DNA of 64,000 nucleotides, from contig JAWKZG010000001.1 of NCBI GenBank assembly GCA_041396125.1, forward strand, positions 992,001 to 1,056,000, written 5' to 3'. Both the position numbers and the translations under genes were made by a program. Source of the DNA: JAWKZG01 sp041396125. Lineage in GTDB: Bacteria > Pseudomonadota > Gammaproteobacteria > Competibacterales > Competibacteraceae. Numbering within the stretch: the first letter of the stretch is position 1; each line of letters opens with the position of its first letter. Positions 17,153 to 25,453 of this stretch are shown in pieces. A model generated the notes under the pieces. That model saw only the letters and a list, made by a program, of their open reading frames with translations, did not search any database and was not told the DNA's origin.

Positions 17153-19024
17153 GTGGCGCTAACTCCTGAAATGATGCTGGTGCTGGCCCTGCTGGTCTTC
17201 ACCGTCATCCTGTTTGTTTTTGACATTATACGCACCGACGTTACAGCGATGCTGGTATTGGGACTGCTGGGTGCGACCACGCTGATCCCCGGACTGACGC
17301 CATTACTCAGTCCTGAACAATTATTAGGCGGTTTTTCCAGCAATGCGGTGGTCGCCATCATTGCCGTAATGATCATCGGTGCCGGGCTGGACAAAACCGG
17401 CTTAATGACGGCTGTTGCTGCCCGGCTGATCAAACTGGGCGGACACAGCGAACGCCGTCTGATCGGACTGTTGACCGGTGTGGCGGGGTTGTTTTCCTCG
17501 TTTGTGCAGAATGTCGGGGTGATTGCGCTGTTTATGCCGGTTGCCGCACGTATTGCCACTCGCACCGAAGTGCCGCTGGCACGCCTACTGCTGCCCCTGG
17601 CATTCTGCACCATTCTGGGCGGCACCATCACCATGATTGGTTGCAGTCCGCTTATTCTGCTCAATGATCTGATTATCCATATCAACAGCACGCTGGCACC
17701 GTCACAACGCCTGGCAACGTTCCATTTATTAGACGTTGCGCCGGTTGGTCTGGCTCTGCTGGCAACCGGCATTGTGTTTTTTGTGACACTGGGGCCCCGG
17801 CTGCTTCCGCCACCGCGTGAGACCAGCGCTGCCCGCCGCCGCAGCACGCTGGAATTTTTCAAACGGGTGTACGATCTGGATGCGGCTGTGTACGAGGTGG
17901 TGATTCCCACCCATTGTCCGCTGATCGGCAAACCCATCATGGATATCGAGAACGCTTATCGCTTGCGGGTTATCGCTTCGCGCTTTCAGGGCACAACCCG
18001 GATTGCCCCTCCCGTATCTGTCCAGATCGAAGCACCTGCGGTACTCGGTATTGTCGCGCAGGCCCACACCGTGCAGCGCTTCGCCAAGGAAAATGGTTTG
18101 CTGCTGCGCACGCATCTGAGCACCTTTGCCGATGCCCTGGTGCAAACTGAAGCGGGGGTGGCAGAGCTGATTATTCCGCCCGATTCGAGCCTGATTGGCA
18201 AAACAACGTTCGAAATCCGCATGCGTGTCACTTATGGTCTGACGGTTCTGGCTATCCATCGCGCCGGTAAAAATATAAGCAGCGATATTGAAAACGCCCC
18301 GCCGCTCGGAGAGATCCCTTTCCAGGCCGGTGACAGTCTGGTCTGTCACACCCGCTGGGAGAACCTGGCACGACTGGAAAAAGACCGTGATTTTGTCATT
18401 GTCACAGCCGATTACCCGCGCGAAGAACGGCGGCCCCATAAAGCCGGTTTTGCCTTGTTCTTTTTTGCGCTTTCGCTTGGACTGGTGTTGTTTTCACACA
18501 TGCCGCTGTCCATTGCGCTGCTGATTGGCGCTACCGGAATGGTGCTGTCACACGTTTTGAGCATGGATGAGGCTTACTCGGCAGTAAGCTGGAAGACGGT
18601 ATTTCTGCTCGCGGGCCTGATTCCCCTGGGCCAGGCGGTGCAGTCTTCGGGTACGGCCGCCTGGATCGCACAGCAGGTGTTGCTGATTTGCGGCGATTTG
18701 CCGGCCTGGGGACTGCAAACCGTACTGGCTGTACTGGCCACCGGCTTTTCACTGGTTATGTCTAATGTCGGGGCAACCGTGCTACTGGTGCCGCTGGCCG
18801 TTAATATCGCCCTTTCGGTCGGCGCTGATCCCGCCTTGTTCGCAATCACCGTGGCACTGGCAACCTCCAATGCGTTTTTAATACCCACCAATCAGGTCAA
18901 CGCCTTAGTGGTGGGTCCAGGCGGGTACAGTGTGGCCGATTTCATCAAAGCGGGCAGCCTGATGAGCCTGCTGTTTCTGGTGGTGTCGCTACTGGTATTG
19001 AACGGGATCTTCTCGCTGCGTTAG
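17153..19024 (+). CDS. SLC13/DASS family permease with two TrkA-C (RCK_C) domains
   Basis: A 623-residue inner-membrane anion/sodium symporter. The N-terminal half has about five helices with the conserved NVGVIALFMPV segment. Two soluble RCK_C-type domains follow, roughly residues 235-325 and 335-415 (VVIPTHCPLIGK and LIIPPDSSLIGK mark their starts). A second membrane half contains SNVGATVLLVPLAVN and FLIPTNQVNALV. Proteins of this layout often carry sulfate or dicarboxylates. The GTG start at 17153 has AAAGGGG upstream. The adjacent sulfatase makes sulfate, or the organic anion it frees, a reasonable substrate. Its stop codon overlaps the stop of the convergent downstream gene. Confidence 0.88.
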   Translation: MALTPEMMLVLALLVFTVILFVFDIIRTDVTAMLVLGLLGATTLIPGLTPLLSPEQLLGGFSSNAVVAIIAVMIIGAGLDKTGLMTAVAARLIKLGGHSERRLIGLLTGVAGLFSSFVQNVGVIALFMPVAARIATRTEVPLARLLLPLAFCTILGGTITMIGCSPLILLNDLIIHINSTLAPSQRLATFHLLDVAPVGLALLATGIVFFVTLGPRLLPPPRETSAARRRSTLEFFKRVYDLDAAVYEVVIPTHCPLIGKPIMDIENAYRLRVIASRFQGTTRIAPPVSVQIEAPAVLGIVAQAHTVQRFAKENGLLLRTHLSTFADALVQTEAGVAELIIPPDSSLIGKTTFEIRMRVTYGLTVLAIHRAGKNISSDIENAPPLGEIPFQAGDSLVCHTRWENLARLEKDRDFVIVTADYPREERRPHKAGFALFFFALSLGLVLFSHMPLSIALLIGATGMVLSHVLSMDEAYSAVSWKTVFLLAGLIPLGQAVQSSGTAAWIAQQVLLICGDLPAWGLQTVLAVLATGFSLVMSNVGATVLLVPLAVNIALSVGADPALFAITVALATSNAFLIPTNQVNALVVGPGGYSVADFIKAGSLMSLLFLVVSLLVLNGIFSLR

Positions 19025-20091
19025 GCCTGCATGGCTTTGAGCAGTTGTGCATTGCGCACAGCCATTTGATTCAGGGTGGTATCAGCCAGCCGGAGGGTCT
19101 CTTGCGAGACGCGGTTGTACACACTGTCAGCACCACCATACGCTTTGCTGAAAAGTTGCCCGCCAATTACAGTGGCATATAACTCATTGATGCGTTTACG
19201 AATAATATCACCTGCCTGCTGATAGCGGATCTCCGTATTCGGCATATCAAAAGGTTGTCGGCGCGGCATTGTCGGATAATTTTTGCTCCAGGGCGAGACA
19301 TCAATCGAGGTTTTGCTGACCACCCGCGAGCTCATACTGACCATCCCTGAAGAATGCCATTTCAGGCCTACAATATAATCCAGGCTCAGCATATATTTCA
19401 TCCAGAAAATGAGTTCAATGTTGATAGCCGTTTTGGCGACGTCCATTTGCTGTGGCGGTGTTTTAAAAAACGGACTGACCTTCATGAACCGCTCCAACAC
19501 CTTCTCACCACCCATCTCATCGTATAACCATTGTCCGGTCAGCAAGACACTGCTGTGCAACCGATCGGTAAAATTCATCAGACCATTCTGAAACTCCAGA
19601 GGGCCGGGATTCTGTATAGCCTTAACCCCTGGCGCAACGGTTTTTGCACCTTGTTCGAGCTGCTTGAAATTATCTGAAACTTTGCTCGACAGCTTCGACC
19701 CGGCTTCATCCCAGAGCTTGCCGAGAACAAACTTGGCCGTTGCGTTTTTATTGGTCCAGGCCAGCACAGTAAAAGCGCGGTCCCAACCTTTTTCCACCAC
19801 CACTTTGAGAGTGACATCCTGGATCAGATCTGCCACGACCTCTTTCGCAGTCGTTTTCGCAAAAAGCACACTCAGTGCGCTACCACCGGCCAGTGACAAG
19901 GCCAGCATAATCAATTGAGCTTTTCGTTCAGCCGCCGCTTTATCAGCCTCTTCCTGCTTTTTAAGCGTCGTCAGGTAGGTTCTTTCGGCACGCTCGTAAG
20001 CGGATCCCAGATTCCGGTTCTGTTGTGTATTCCATGCGTTTTTGGCAATCATTGCGGCCGTTTCAAAACGATCCCATGGCGTTGTACTCAT
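19021..20091 (-). CDS. protein of unknown function
   Basis: A 356-residue protein that I do not recognise. The ATG at 20091 has AGGGAG eight bases before it, which is better than the ATG seven codons upstream. Residues 1-70 are charged and helical, with a likely coiled coil (YERAERTYLTTLKKQEEADK). One hydrophobic segment follows near 70-95 (LIMLALSLAGGSALSVLF). The remainder is mixed alpha/beta without Cys pairs or known catalytic motifs. No signal peptide is seen. A single membrane-spanning or pore-like segment behind a coiled coil would fit a secreted effector or a membrane-associated protein, but this is speculative. It is a monocistronic minus-strand gene convergent with the SLC13 permease, with TTAG shared between the two stops. 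Confidence 0.65.
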   Translation of the reverse strand: MSTTPWDRFETAAMIAKNAWNTQQNRNLGSAYERAERTYLTTLKKQEEADKAAAERKAQLIMLALSLAGGSALSVLFAKTTAKEVVADLIQDVTLKVVVEKGWDRAFTVLAWTNKNATAKFVLGKLWDEAGSKLSSKVSDNFKQLEQGAKTVAPGVKAIQNPGPLEFQNGLMNFTDRLHSSVLLTGQWLYDEMGGEKVLERFMKVSPFFKTPPQQMDVAKTAINIELIFWMKYMLSLDYIVGLKWHSSGMVSMSSRVVSKTSIDVSPWSKNYPTMPRRQPFDMPNTEIRYQQAGDIIRKRINELYATVIGGQLFSKAYGGADSVYNRVSQETLRLADTTLNQMAVRNAQLLKAMQA

Positions 20092-20344
20092 CGTGTAATC
20101 TCCCTGTTTCAATAAACCTGGTTACGCCCGTTCATCCCTGGTACGGCAAAGTGTAAACACACTGTGCGACAAAGAAGGCCCGTTGACGCTGCTGAATCCA
20201 GCAGGTCGTACCCTACTGCCAAAGCGTGAATTGAGGGTCAACACTGCGTCAAAAAAGCATCAAATTGCTGTTTGATCTCTCGCTTCACGCCTTTAATATG
20301 GTCAGCGTACCTGGCAGGCGGGCCTCTAAACCAGAACTGTGCTT

Positions 20345-21181
20345 TCAGATATCAATCACCGAACCGCTCACGACAATCCCGCCGGTAACGGGAACATCCA
20401 CGCTGAGCAGACTGGCACGGCCCATGGCTTCGCCCTGTCGAATACTGAACATGGTCGGCGCTGAGATGAGCTTTGCAGCTCGCAGATAGCCCCCCAAAGC
20501 AGCCGCCGCCGCCCCGGTAGCGGGATCTTCCGTGACGCCCCCTACCGGAAAAGGATTACGGGAATGGAACAGGTCTTCTCGCTCACGCCATACCAGCTGC
20601 AAGGTGGTCAGGTTTTCACGCAGCATCAAGGCCTTTAACTGCTCGAAATCATAGTCCAGTGCGGCCAGGCGGCCGGACCGGGCAACGGCAAGCACCAAAT
20701 GCCATGCTCCGGCATAAGCTTTGGCCGGTGCGATTGAACTGTCCAGTTCATCTTCCTGCCAGCCGAGAATGGCCAGCGCCTCACTGAGCAGCGTTGATGA
20801 CACCGGTTCATCACGCGGTTCTACCGAGACCAGGGATACTTCCGTGCGACCATTGCGGGTCTGGACGGTGACCGGTACTTCCCCAACCGCAGTGGTCAGC
20901 TGGTAAACACCCTCACCATCGGCGCGCCCCAGCACCGCCCCTGTTGCGATGGTGGCATGGCCGCAGAATGAGACTTCGGCCTGCGGACTGAAATACCTGA
21001 CCTGACGCAGCTTGCCGGTGGCGGGCGCAACGAACGCGGTTTCAGAAAACCCGACCTCGGCCGCAATGCGTTGCATGGCGTCGGGCTCCGGCAAGGCGGC
21101 ACCTACCCAAACACCGGCAGGATTGCCACCTGAATTCCCTTCAGCAAATGCCGCCAGACGATACAATGTGCCATCAGTCAT
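20345..21181 (-). CDS. PhzF family isomerase
   Basis: A PhzF-type protein of about 278 residues in the diaminopimelate-epimerase fold. The GNPAGVW segment and FSETAFV (with the catalytic Glu) lie in the first half, followed by the FCGHATIATGAVL block. The second half has GGVTEDPATGAAAAALGGYL, the classic C-terminal motif. PhzF proteins isomerise small cyclic or dicarboxylic acids; the substrate here is unknown. I take the ATG at 21181 (MTDGTLYRLAAF) as the start of the conserved fold. Three more in-frame ATGs at 21196, 21211 and 21226, each in a 15-bp repeat with its own AAGGA or GAGGA, could also serve. It is divergent from a LysR gene. Confidence 0.83.
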   Translation of the reverse strand: MTDGTLYRLAAFAEGNSGGNPAGVWVGAALPEPDAMQRIAAEVGFSETAFVAPATGKLRQVRYFSPQAEVSFCGHATIATGAVLGRADGEGVYQLTTAVGEVPVTVQTRNGRTEVSLVSVEPRDEPVSSTLLSEALAILGWQEDELDSSIAPAKAYAGAWHLVLAVARSGRLAALDYDFEQLKALMLRENLTTLQLVWREREDLFHSRNPFPVGGVTEDPATGAAAAALGGYLRAAKLISAPTMFSIRQGEAMGRASLLSVDVPVTGGIVVSGSVIDI

Positions 21182-21241
21182 TTTGAAATCCTTCATTCTG
21201 AAATCCTTCATTCTGAAATCCTTCATTCTGAAATCCTCGTG
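21182..21241. repeat. 15-bp tandem repeat of a translation start module
   Basis: Four 15-bp units, coding-strand consensus ATGAAGGATTTCAGA. Each holds an ATG followed by an AAGGA that lies 7 nt before the next ATG. The array therefore repeats a ribosome binding site plus start codon, in frame, at the 5' end of the PhzF gene. Confidence 0.9.
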
Positions 21242-21330
21242 TGATGTAGTTAATAGGGGTACATTCTGTACATTAGAATTTTTCATATCAACGTATAATA
21301 TTTTTGTCTAAGGCTTAGAATTTTTAACCC

Positions 21331-22287
21331 ATGCCATCACCTCGTACCCCGCCTTTGAATACGTTACGGGCTTTTGAAACCGCCGCCCGTCATGGCAGTT
21401 TTGTCCGGGCAGCGACCGAACTGCACCTGACTGCCGCCGCGATCAGCCATCGCATAAAAGAACTGGAAAGTGCATTGGGCATCGCGCTGTTTAAGCGCAA
21501 AGCGCGCGGTGTTGAACTCACCGCTGCAGGACAGCGCTATCGGGACAGCATCGCCAGTGCTTTTCAGATCATTGAGCAGGCCACCAGCACGATTGATCAG
21601 ATCACCGTGGACGGCCCGCTGACGGTCTCTGTGCCCGAGTCGTTTGCTCAGTTCTGGCTGGCACCGCGCCTGTCCCGGTTAACGCAGCAATTTGCCGGAC
21701 TCGAGCTGACAGTTATCGGCGAAAGCCAGCTGGTGGATTTGCGAGACGGTCAGGCCGATATTGGCTTGCGTTTTGGCACAGGGAGTTATCCGGGTCTGGC
21801 GGTGGAGTATGTCATCGGCGATGCGGTAACCGTGCTGGCACCGGCAGGTTTTTACAGCACACAGGCAGACGCCAGCGCTAAAACCCTGCTGACTGAGAAC
21901 ACCTTACTGGAAGACTATAGAACAACGCCTAACGAGCCCTGGATGGGCTGGTCGCCATGGCTCCGTGAAGCGGGCCTGCACACTCAGACTAAACGCCGGA
22001 AACTGCGCTTTTCAAACAGCGGTCTGGCGCTTCTGGCCTGTCGGGAAGAGGCCGGTATTTGTATCGGGCGGATGTCACTTGCTCATGATCTGCTACGGCA
22101 GCGACAGCTGCGTCCCCTGTTTCCCTGGCGCAGTACAGAATTCTCATACCATTTCGTGACCCGCCCTGCAGACAGGCAAAACCCCAGAGTTATGGCGTTT
22201 CGCAGCTGGCTGTACGAAGAAATGACCGTTTATTGCCAGGACGTTTACCGTACGGTCGGTGTGCAGCTCAAGCATCCCGGCATGTAA
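21331..22287 (+). CDS. LysR family transcriptional regulator, GcvA-like
   Basis: A 318-residue LysR regulator. The helix-turn-helix is in residues 10-60 (FETAARHGSFVRAATELHLTAAAISHRIKELE in two parts), with a linker and a periplasmic-binding-like effector domain after it. The opening PLNTLRAFE and the basic KRKARGVELTAAG match the GcvA/AmpR-type group. It is divergent from the PhzF gene with about 100-150 bp between the start codons, so it probably regulates that gene and itself. The effector is unknown. It is convergent with the last gene of the protocatechuate locus. Confidence 0.87.
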   Translation: MPSPRTPPLNTLRAFETAARHGSFVRAATELHLTAAAISHRIKELESALGIALFKRKARGVELTAAGQRYRDSIASAFQIIEQATSTIDQITVDGPLTVSVPESFAQFWLAPRLSRLTQQFAGLELTVIGESQLVDLRDGQADIGLRFGTGSYPGLAVEYVIGDAVTVLAPAGFYSTQADASAKTLLTENTLLEDYRTTPNEPWMGWSPWLREAGLHTQTKRRKLRFSNSGLALLACREEAGICIGRMSLAHDLLRQRQLRPLFPWRSTEFSYHFVTRPADRQNPRVMAFRSWLYEEMTVYCQDVYRTVGVQLKHPGM

Positions 22288-22318
22288 GCCTTACAGAATT
22301 ACGCCTCACGGCAAGTGC

Positions 22319-23383
22319 TCAGGGAAACACCAGACCCTCAAACAGTTTCCGCGCAGTGCGTAAAATCGCGGCCTTATGCACGTTGATCTGATCACTCTCG
22401 AAACTGACGTTCATCAGCACACTGGTTTCGCCGATCGGATGCTCAACCGAAATCAGCTTTTCCGCGCCGTCAGGAATCACGGCCATTGCGGCGGCGGGCG
22501 AACCGGGCAGCATGCAGGCAGTGGCAACACTGACCGCACCCAGTACCCCGATCGAGGCATGGCAGCGGTGCGGAATAAAGGTGCGGGTGGTGATTGCACC
22601 GCCGTTTCGCGGTGGGGCGACAAGGGTCATTTTCGGGACGGATTTATCGCTCACATCGCCCAGATTCATCAGCGGCCCGGCTTGCAGGCGGATTGATTCC
22701 AGGTCGGCTTTCAGTCGTGTATCGTCATCGAGTTCTTCGCGGCTTTCGTAGCCTGTGATACCCATATCCTGCGCCCGCAAAACGACCACCGGCATGCCGT
22801 TGTCGATGCAGGTGATTGCCACCCCGTCGAGAACATCGACGGTATTACCGGTCGGCAACAACGCACCACAGGTCGAACCGGCAGCATCCGGAAAATTTTC
22901 CAGTACCGGTGCAGCGGTGCCCGGCACCCCGTCGATGCGGGCGTCACCCTGATAGGTGACCTGTCCGTTCGGCGTATCGATGGTGACGATAGCGACCTGA
23001 TCGCTGTTAACCATGTACACAGCGACCTCGGTCTTGCCGTCCCGGGCCGGAATCAGGCCTTTTTCGACCGCGAACGGCGCTACCCCGGCCAGGATATTGC
23101 CGCAGTTCTGCTGGTCGGTGACGATAGCTTTGTCCACGAAGACCTGCAGGAATAAATAATCGATATCAACACCGGGGCGCTCGGAGCCGGACACTACCGC
23201 CACTTTGCTGGTCAGTGGATCGGCCCCGCCAATGCCGTCGATCTGGCGCGGGTCGGGCGAACCCATGATGGACAATAACAGCCGGTCACGCTCGGACTCA
23301 CTGGCAGGCAGATGCTGTTGCAGAAAATACGCGCCCTTGGAAGTGCCGCCACGCATCCAGGTGCAGGGAATGCCTTGGTTCAT
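22319..23383 (-). CDS. galD: 4-oxalomesaconate tautomerase (PrpF family)
   Basis: A 354-residue PrpF-fold isomerase. The start CTWMRGGTSKGAYFL and the DPRQIDGIGGADPLTSKVA segment are family signatures, and QNCGNILAGVAPFAVE holds a candidate catalytic Cys. In protocatechuate 4,5-cleavage loci this family converts the keto and enol forms of 4-oxalomesaconate (GalD in Pseudomonas, LigU-like in Sphingomonads). It lies 17 bp after a LigK-type aldolase and in the same direction as pobA, so it probably takes the LigI product to the form used by LigJ. Methylaconitate isomerase is the alternative, but no 2-methylcitrate genes are nearby. Confidence 0.82.
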   Translation of the reverse strand: MNQGIPCTWMRGGTSKGAYFLQQHLPASESERDRLLLSIMGSPDPRQIDGIGGADPLTSKVAVVSGSERPGVDIDYLFLQVFVDKAIVTDQQNCGNILAGVAPFAVEKGLIPARDGKTEVAVYMVNSDQVAIVTIDTPNGQVTYQGDARIDGVPGTAAPVLENFPDAAGSTCGALLPTGNTVDVLDGVAITCIDNGMPVVVLRAQDMGITGYESREELDDDTRLKADLESIRLQAGPLMNLGDVSDKSVPKMTLVAPPRNGGAITTRTFIPHRCHASIGVLGAVSVATACMLPGSPAAAMAVIPDGAEKLISVEHPIGETSVLMNVSFESDQINVHKAAILRTARKLFEGLVFP

Positions 23384-23399
23384 GTTTATTTATCCCGGC

Positions 23400-24098
23400 T
23401 TATTTTTCCAGGTCAGCCAGGCTGTCGACATAGACCAGACCGGCCGCTTCCAGGCCGGCGCGCATATTGTACATATCCAGCCCCAGTTCACCGGCGGCCA
23501 GTTTTTCCCGCTTGTTGCTTTCGTTGGCCTCCCTCTGCTGACCTGCCTGCAGTACCGCAGCGGCGTTTTTGCGCTCGACCACCACCACACCGTCATCGTC
23601 GGCGACGATGACATCGCCGGGATTAACCAGCTGGCCAGCGCATACCACAGGGATGTTCACGCTGCCAAGCGTGCTCTTGACCGTACCTTTGGCTGAAATC
23701 GCACGCGCCCAGACCGGAAACCCCATGCCGGTCAGATCGGCGACATCCCTGACTCCGGTGTCGGTAACCAGCGCTACGACGCCACGCGCCTTGGCAGATG
23801 TTGCCAGCAGATCGCCGAACATGCCGTCAGTGTTATCGGCGGTGCAGGCCACTACCAGCACATCACCCGGCTGGCAGAGTTCGATCGCCACATGCACCAT
23901 CCAGTTATCACCTGGCTGGGTAAGAATCGTGACGGCACTGCCGGCCACCCGTGCGCCAGCGTAAATCGGCCGCATGTAAGGCTTTAATAGCCCGATCCGA
24001 CCCTGCGCCTCGTGCACGGTGGCAACGCCCAGGTGGCCGAGCGCGGTAATAGTGGTCTGATCGGTGCGCTCTATAGTACGGACAGCGACGTGTTGCAT
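23400..24098 (-). CDS. ligK: 4-carboxy-4-hydroxy-2-oxoadipate aldolase (RraA-fold)
   Basis: A 232-residue RraA-fold metal-dependent aldolase that splits 4-carboxy-4-hydroxy-2-oxoadipate to pyruvate and oxaloacetate, the last step of the pathway. The active-site segment GDLLATSAKARGV and the metal-binding VTDTGVRDVADL are present. The N-terminal YAGARVAGSAVTI and the C-terminal DDDGVVVVER strand are typical. Length matches GalC/LigK, longer than the RNase E regulator RraA, and the catabolic context rules RraA out. It lies 17 bp upstream of galD and 37 bp downstream of pobA, probably on one transcript. An AGGAG precedes the ATG. Confidence 0.87.
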   Translation of the reverse strand: MQHVAVRTIERTDQTTITALGHLGVATVHEAQGRIGLLKPYMRPIYAGARVAGSAVTILTQPGDNWMVHVAIELCQPGDVLVVACTADNTDGMFGDLLATSAKARGVVALVTDTGVRDVADLTGMGFPVWARAISAKGTVKSTLGSVNIPVVCAGQLVNPGDVIVADDDGVVVVERKNAAAVLQAGQQREANESNKREKLAAGELGLDMYNMRAGLEAAGLVYVDSLADLEK

Positions 24099-24134
24099 AG
24101 ACTTCTCCTCGAATTCACATTAATTGGGATGGGT

Positions 24135-25313
24135 TCAGTAGGGCAAGCCGACATAATTTTCCGCTACCGCACTCATCATCGCTGTTGAGCCGGTTAAATA
24201 GTCGAGTTCGGCATTCTGCATTTTTGTCATGAACAGACCTTCCTGCGGAAACGTGTGCAGCAATGTAGTCATCCACCAGGAGAAACGCTCGGCTTTCCAG
24301 ATGCGCCGCAGGCAGTCTGCGGAGTAACGGTCCATCAGTTCGGTAGCACCGGATTGATAATAAGCGATCAGCGCCCGCGACAGATAATAGATATCCGAAG
24401 CAGCCAGGTTCAAGCCTTTGGCACCGGTGGGTGGCACGATATGGGCGGCATCACCGGCCAGGAACAATTGTTTATAACGCATCGGCTCGGCCACATAACT
24501 GCGCAGCGGAGCGATGCTTTTTTCGATCGACGGGCCGGTCACCAGACGGTCGGCTACCTGCGCCGGCAGGCGCGCCCGCAACTCGTCCCAAAACCGCTCG
24601 TCCGGCCATTCTTCGATATGTTCGGCCAGAGTGCACTGCACATAGTAACGGCTGCGGGTTCTGGAGCGCTGGCTGCACAGGGCGAAGCCGCGCTCGTGAC
24701 GGGCATAGACCAGCTCGTGCGAGACTGGCGGAGTATCGGACAACACCCCCAGCCAGCCAAACGGATAGACCCGTTCGTACTCCTGCAATACCGCAGCAGG
24801 GATGCTCTTGCGGCTCACGCCATGGAAGCCATCACAACCGGCGATGAAATCGCAGCGCAGCTCGCACGCCTCGCCGTCTTTACGGTAGCGCAGCAGCGGC
24901 TGGACGGTGTCGATAGCGTGCAGACTGACGTCCTCGGCTTCATAGATCACCGTGCCTCCGGCGGCGTCACGCGCGTCCATCAAGTCCTTGGTGATTTCGG
25001 TTTGTCCGTAGACCATTACCGAGGAACCCGTCAAACCTTTCAGATCGATGCGGTGGCGTTGGCCGTCGAAAGCGATATCAAAACCGTCGTGCACCAGGCC
25101 CTCGCGCTCCATGCGGGCATTCACCTGGGCCTCACGCAGCAAATTAACGGCACCGAATTCCAGAACGCCGGCGCGGATGCGGCCAAGCACATACTCGCGG
25201 CTGCGCCGTTCCAGAATCACATTATCGATGCCCTGCAGGTGTAATAACTGCGACAACAACAGCCCGGCCGGGCCAGCGCCAATGATGCCAACTTGGGTGT
25301 GTGAATTACGCAT
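24135..25313 (-). CDS. pobA: 4-hydroxybenzoate 3-monooxygenase
   Basis: A 392-residue FAD monooxygenase that converts 4-hydroxybenzoate to protocatechuate with NADPH and oxygen. The FAD-binding GIIGAGPAGLLLSQLL opens the protein, YVLGRIRAGVLE follows, and the second flavin motif is FLAGDAAHIVPPTGAKGLNLA. The active-site segments match the well-studied Pseudomonas enzyme: LVYARHERGFALCSQRS (Tyr201 and Ser212 equivalents), SRYYVQ, and the C-terminal AENYVGLPY (Tyr385 equivalent). The NADPH-binding helix reads ERRSREY. It supplies protocatechuate to LigAB. The ATG at 25313 follows the UspA remnant by about 15 bp. A second pobA-like gene lies at the far end of the window. Confidence 0.93.
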   Translation of the reverse strand: MRNSHTQVGIIGAGPAGLLLSQLLHLQGIDNVILERRSREYVLGRIRAGVLEFGAVNLLREAQVNARMEREGLVHDGFDIAFDGQRHRIDLKGLTGSSVMVYGQTEITKDLMDARDAAGGTVIYEAEDVSLHAIDTVQPLLRYRKDGEACELRCDFIAGCDGFHGVSRKSIPAAVLQEYERVYPFGWLGVLSDTPPVSHELVYARHERGFALCSQRSRTRSRYYVQCTLAEHIEEWPDERFWDELRARLPAQVADRLVTGPSIEKSIAPLRSYVAEPMRYKQLFLAGDAAHIVPPTGAKGLNLAASDIYYLSRALIAYYQSGATELMDRYSADCLRRIWKAERFSWWMTTLLHTFPQEGLFMTKMQNAELDYLTGSTAMMSAVAENYVGLPY

Positions 25314-25327
25314 GCTAATAAACCTCT

Positions 25328-25445
25328 TCAGGGTTTTCCGGGTTTACGAAACACCATCACTGAACAATGAGCGTGGCGCACGATTTTTTCCGCGCTGGAA
25401 CCCAGTAAGAATTTTTCCAGCCTGCTTTGTGTGTAAGCTCCCCAA
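25328..25445 (-). pseudogene. universal stress protein (UspA) C-terminal remnant
   Basis: The frame reads GAYTQSRLEKFLLGSSAEKIVRHAHCSVMVFRKPGKP (shown here in words: a UspA C-terminal nucleotide-binding motif with GSSAEKIVRHA). It ends at a stop at 25328. Nothing upstream belongs to it, because the TRAP permease gene ends nine bases away. TRAP operons often carry a UspA gene, as TeaD in the ectoine system, so this looks like the end of a deleted partner. Confidence 0.6.
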
Positions 25446-25453
25446 AGACAGGC

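Noticed and set aside
21182..21241. Short repeat array considered as a CRISPR
   Set aside because: The units are contiguous, with no spacers between them and no cas genes nearby; it is an in-frame coding repeat.
24255..25244. Plus-strand open frame (329 codons) opposite pobA
   Set aside because: Antisense shadow of a clear pobA gene.
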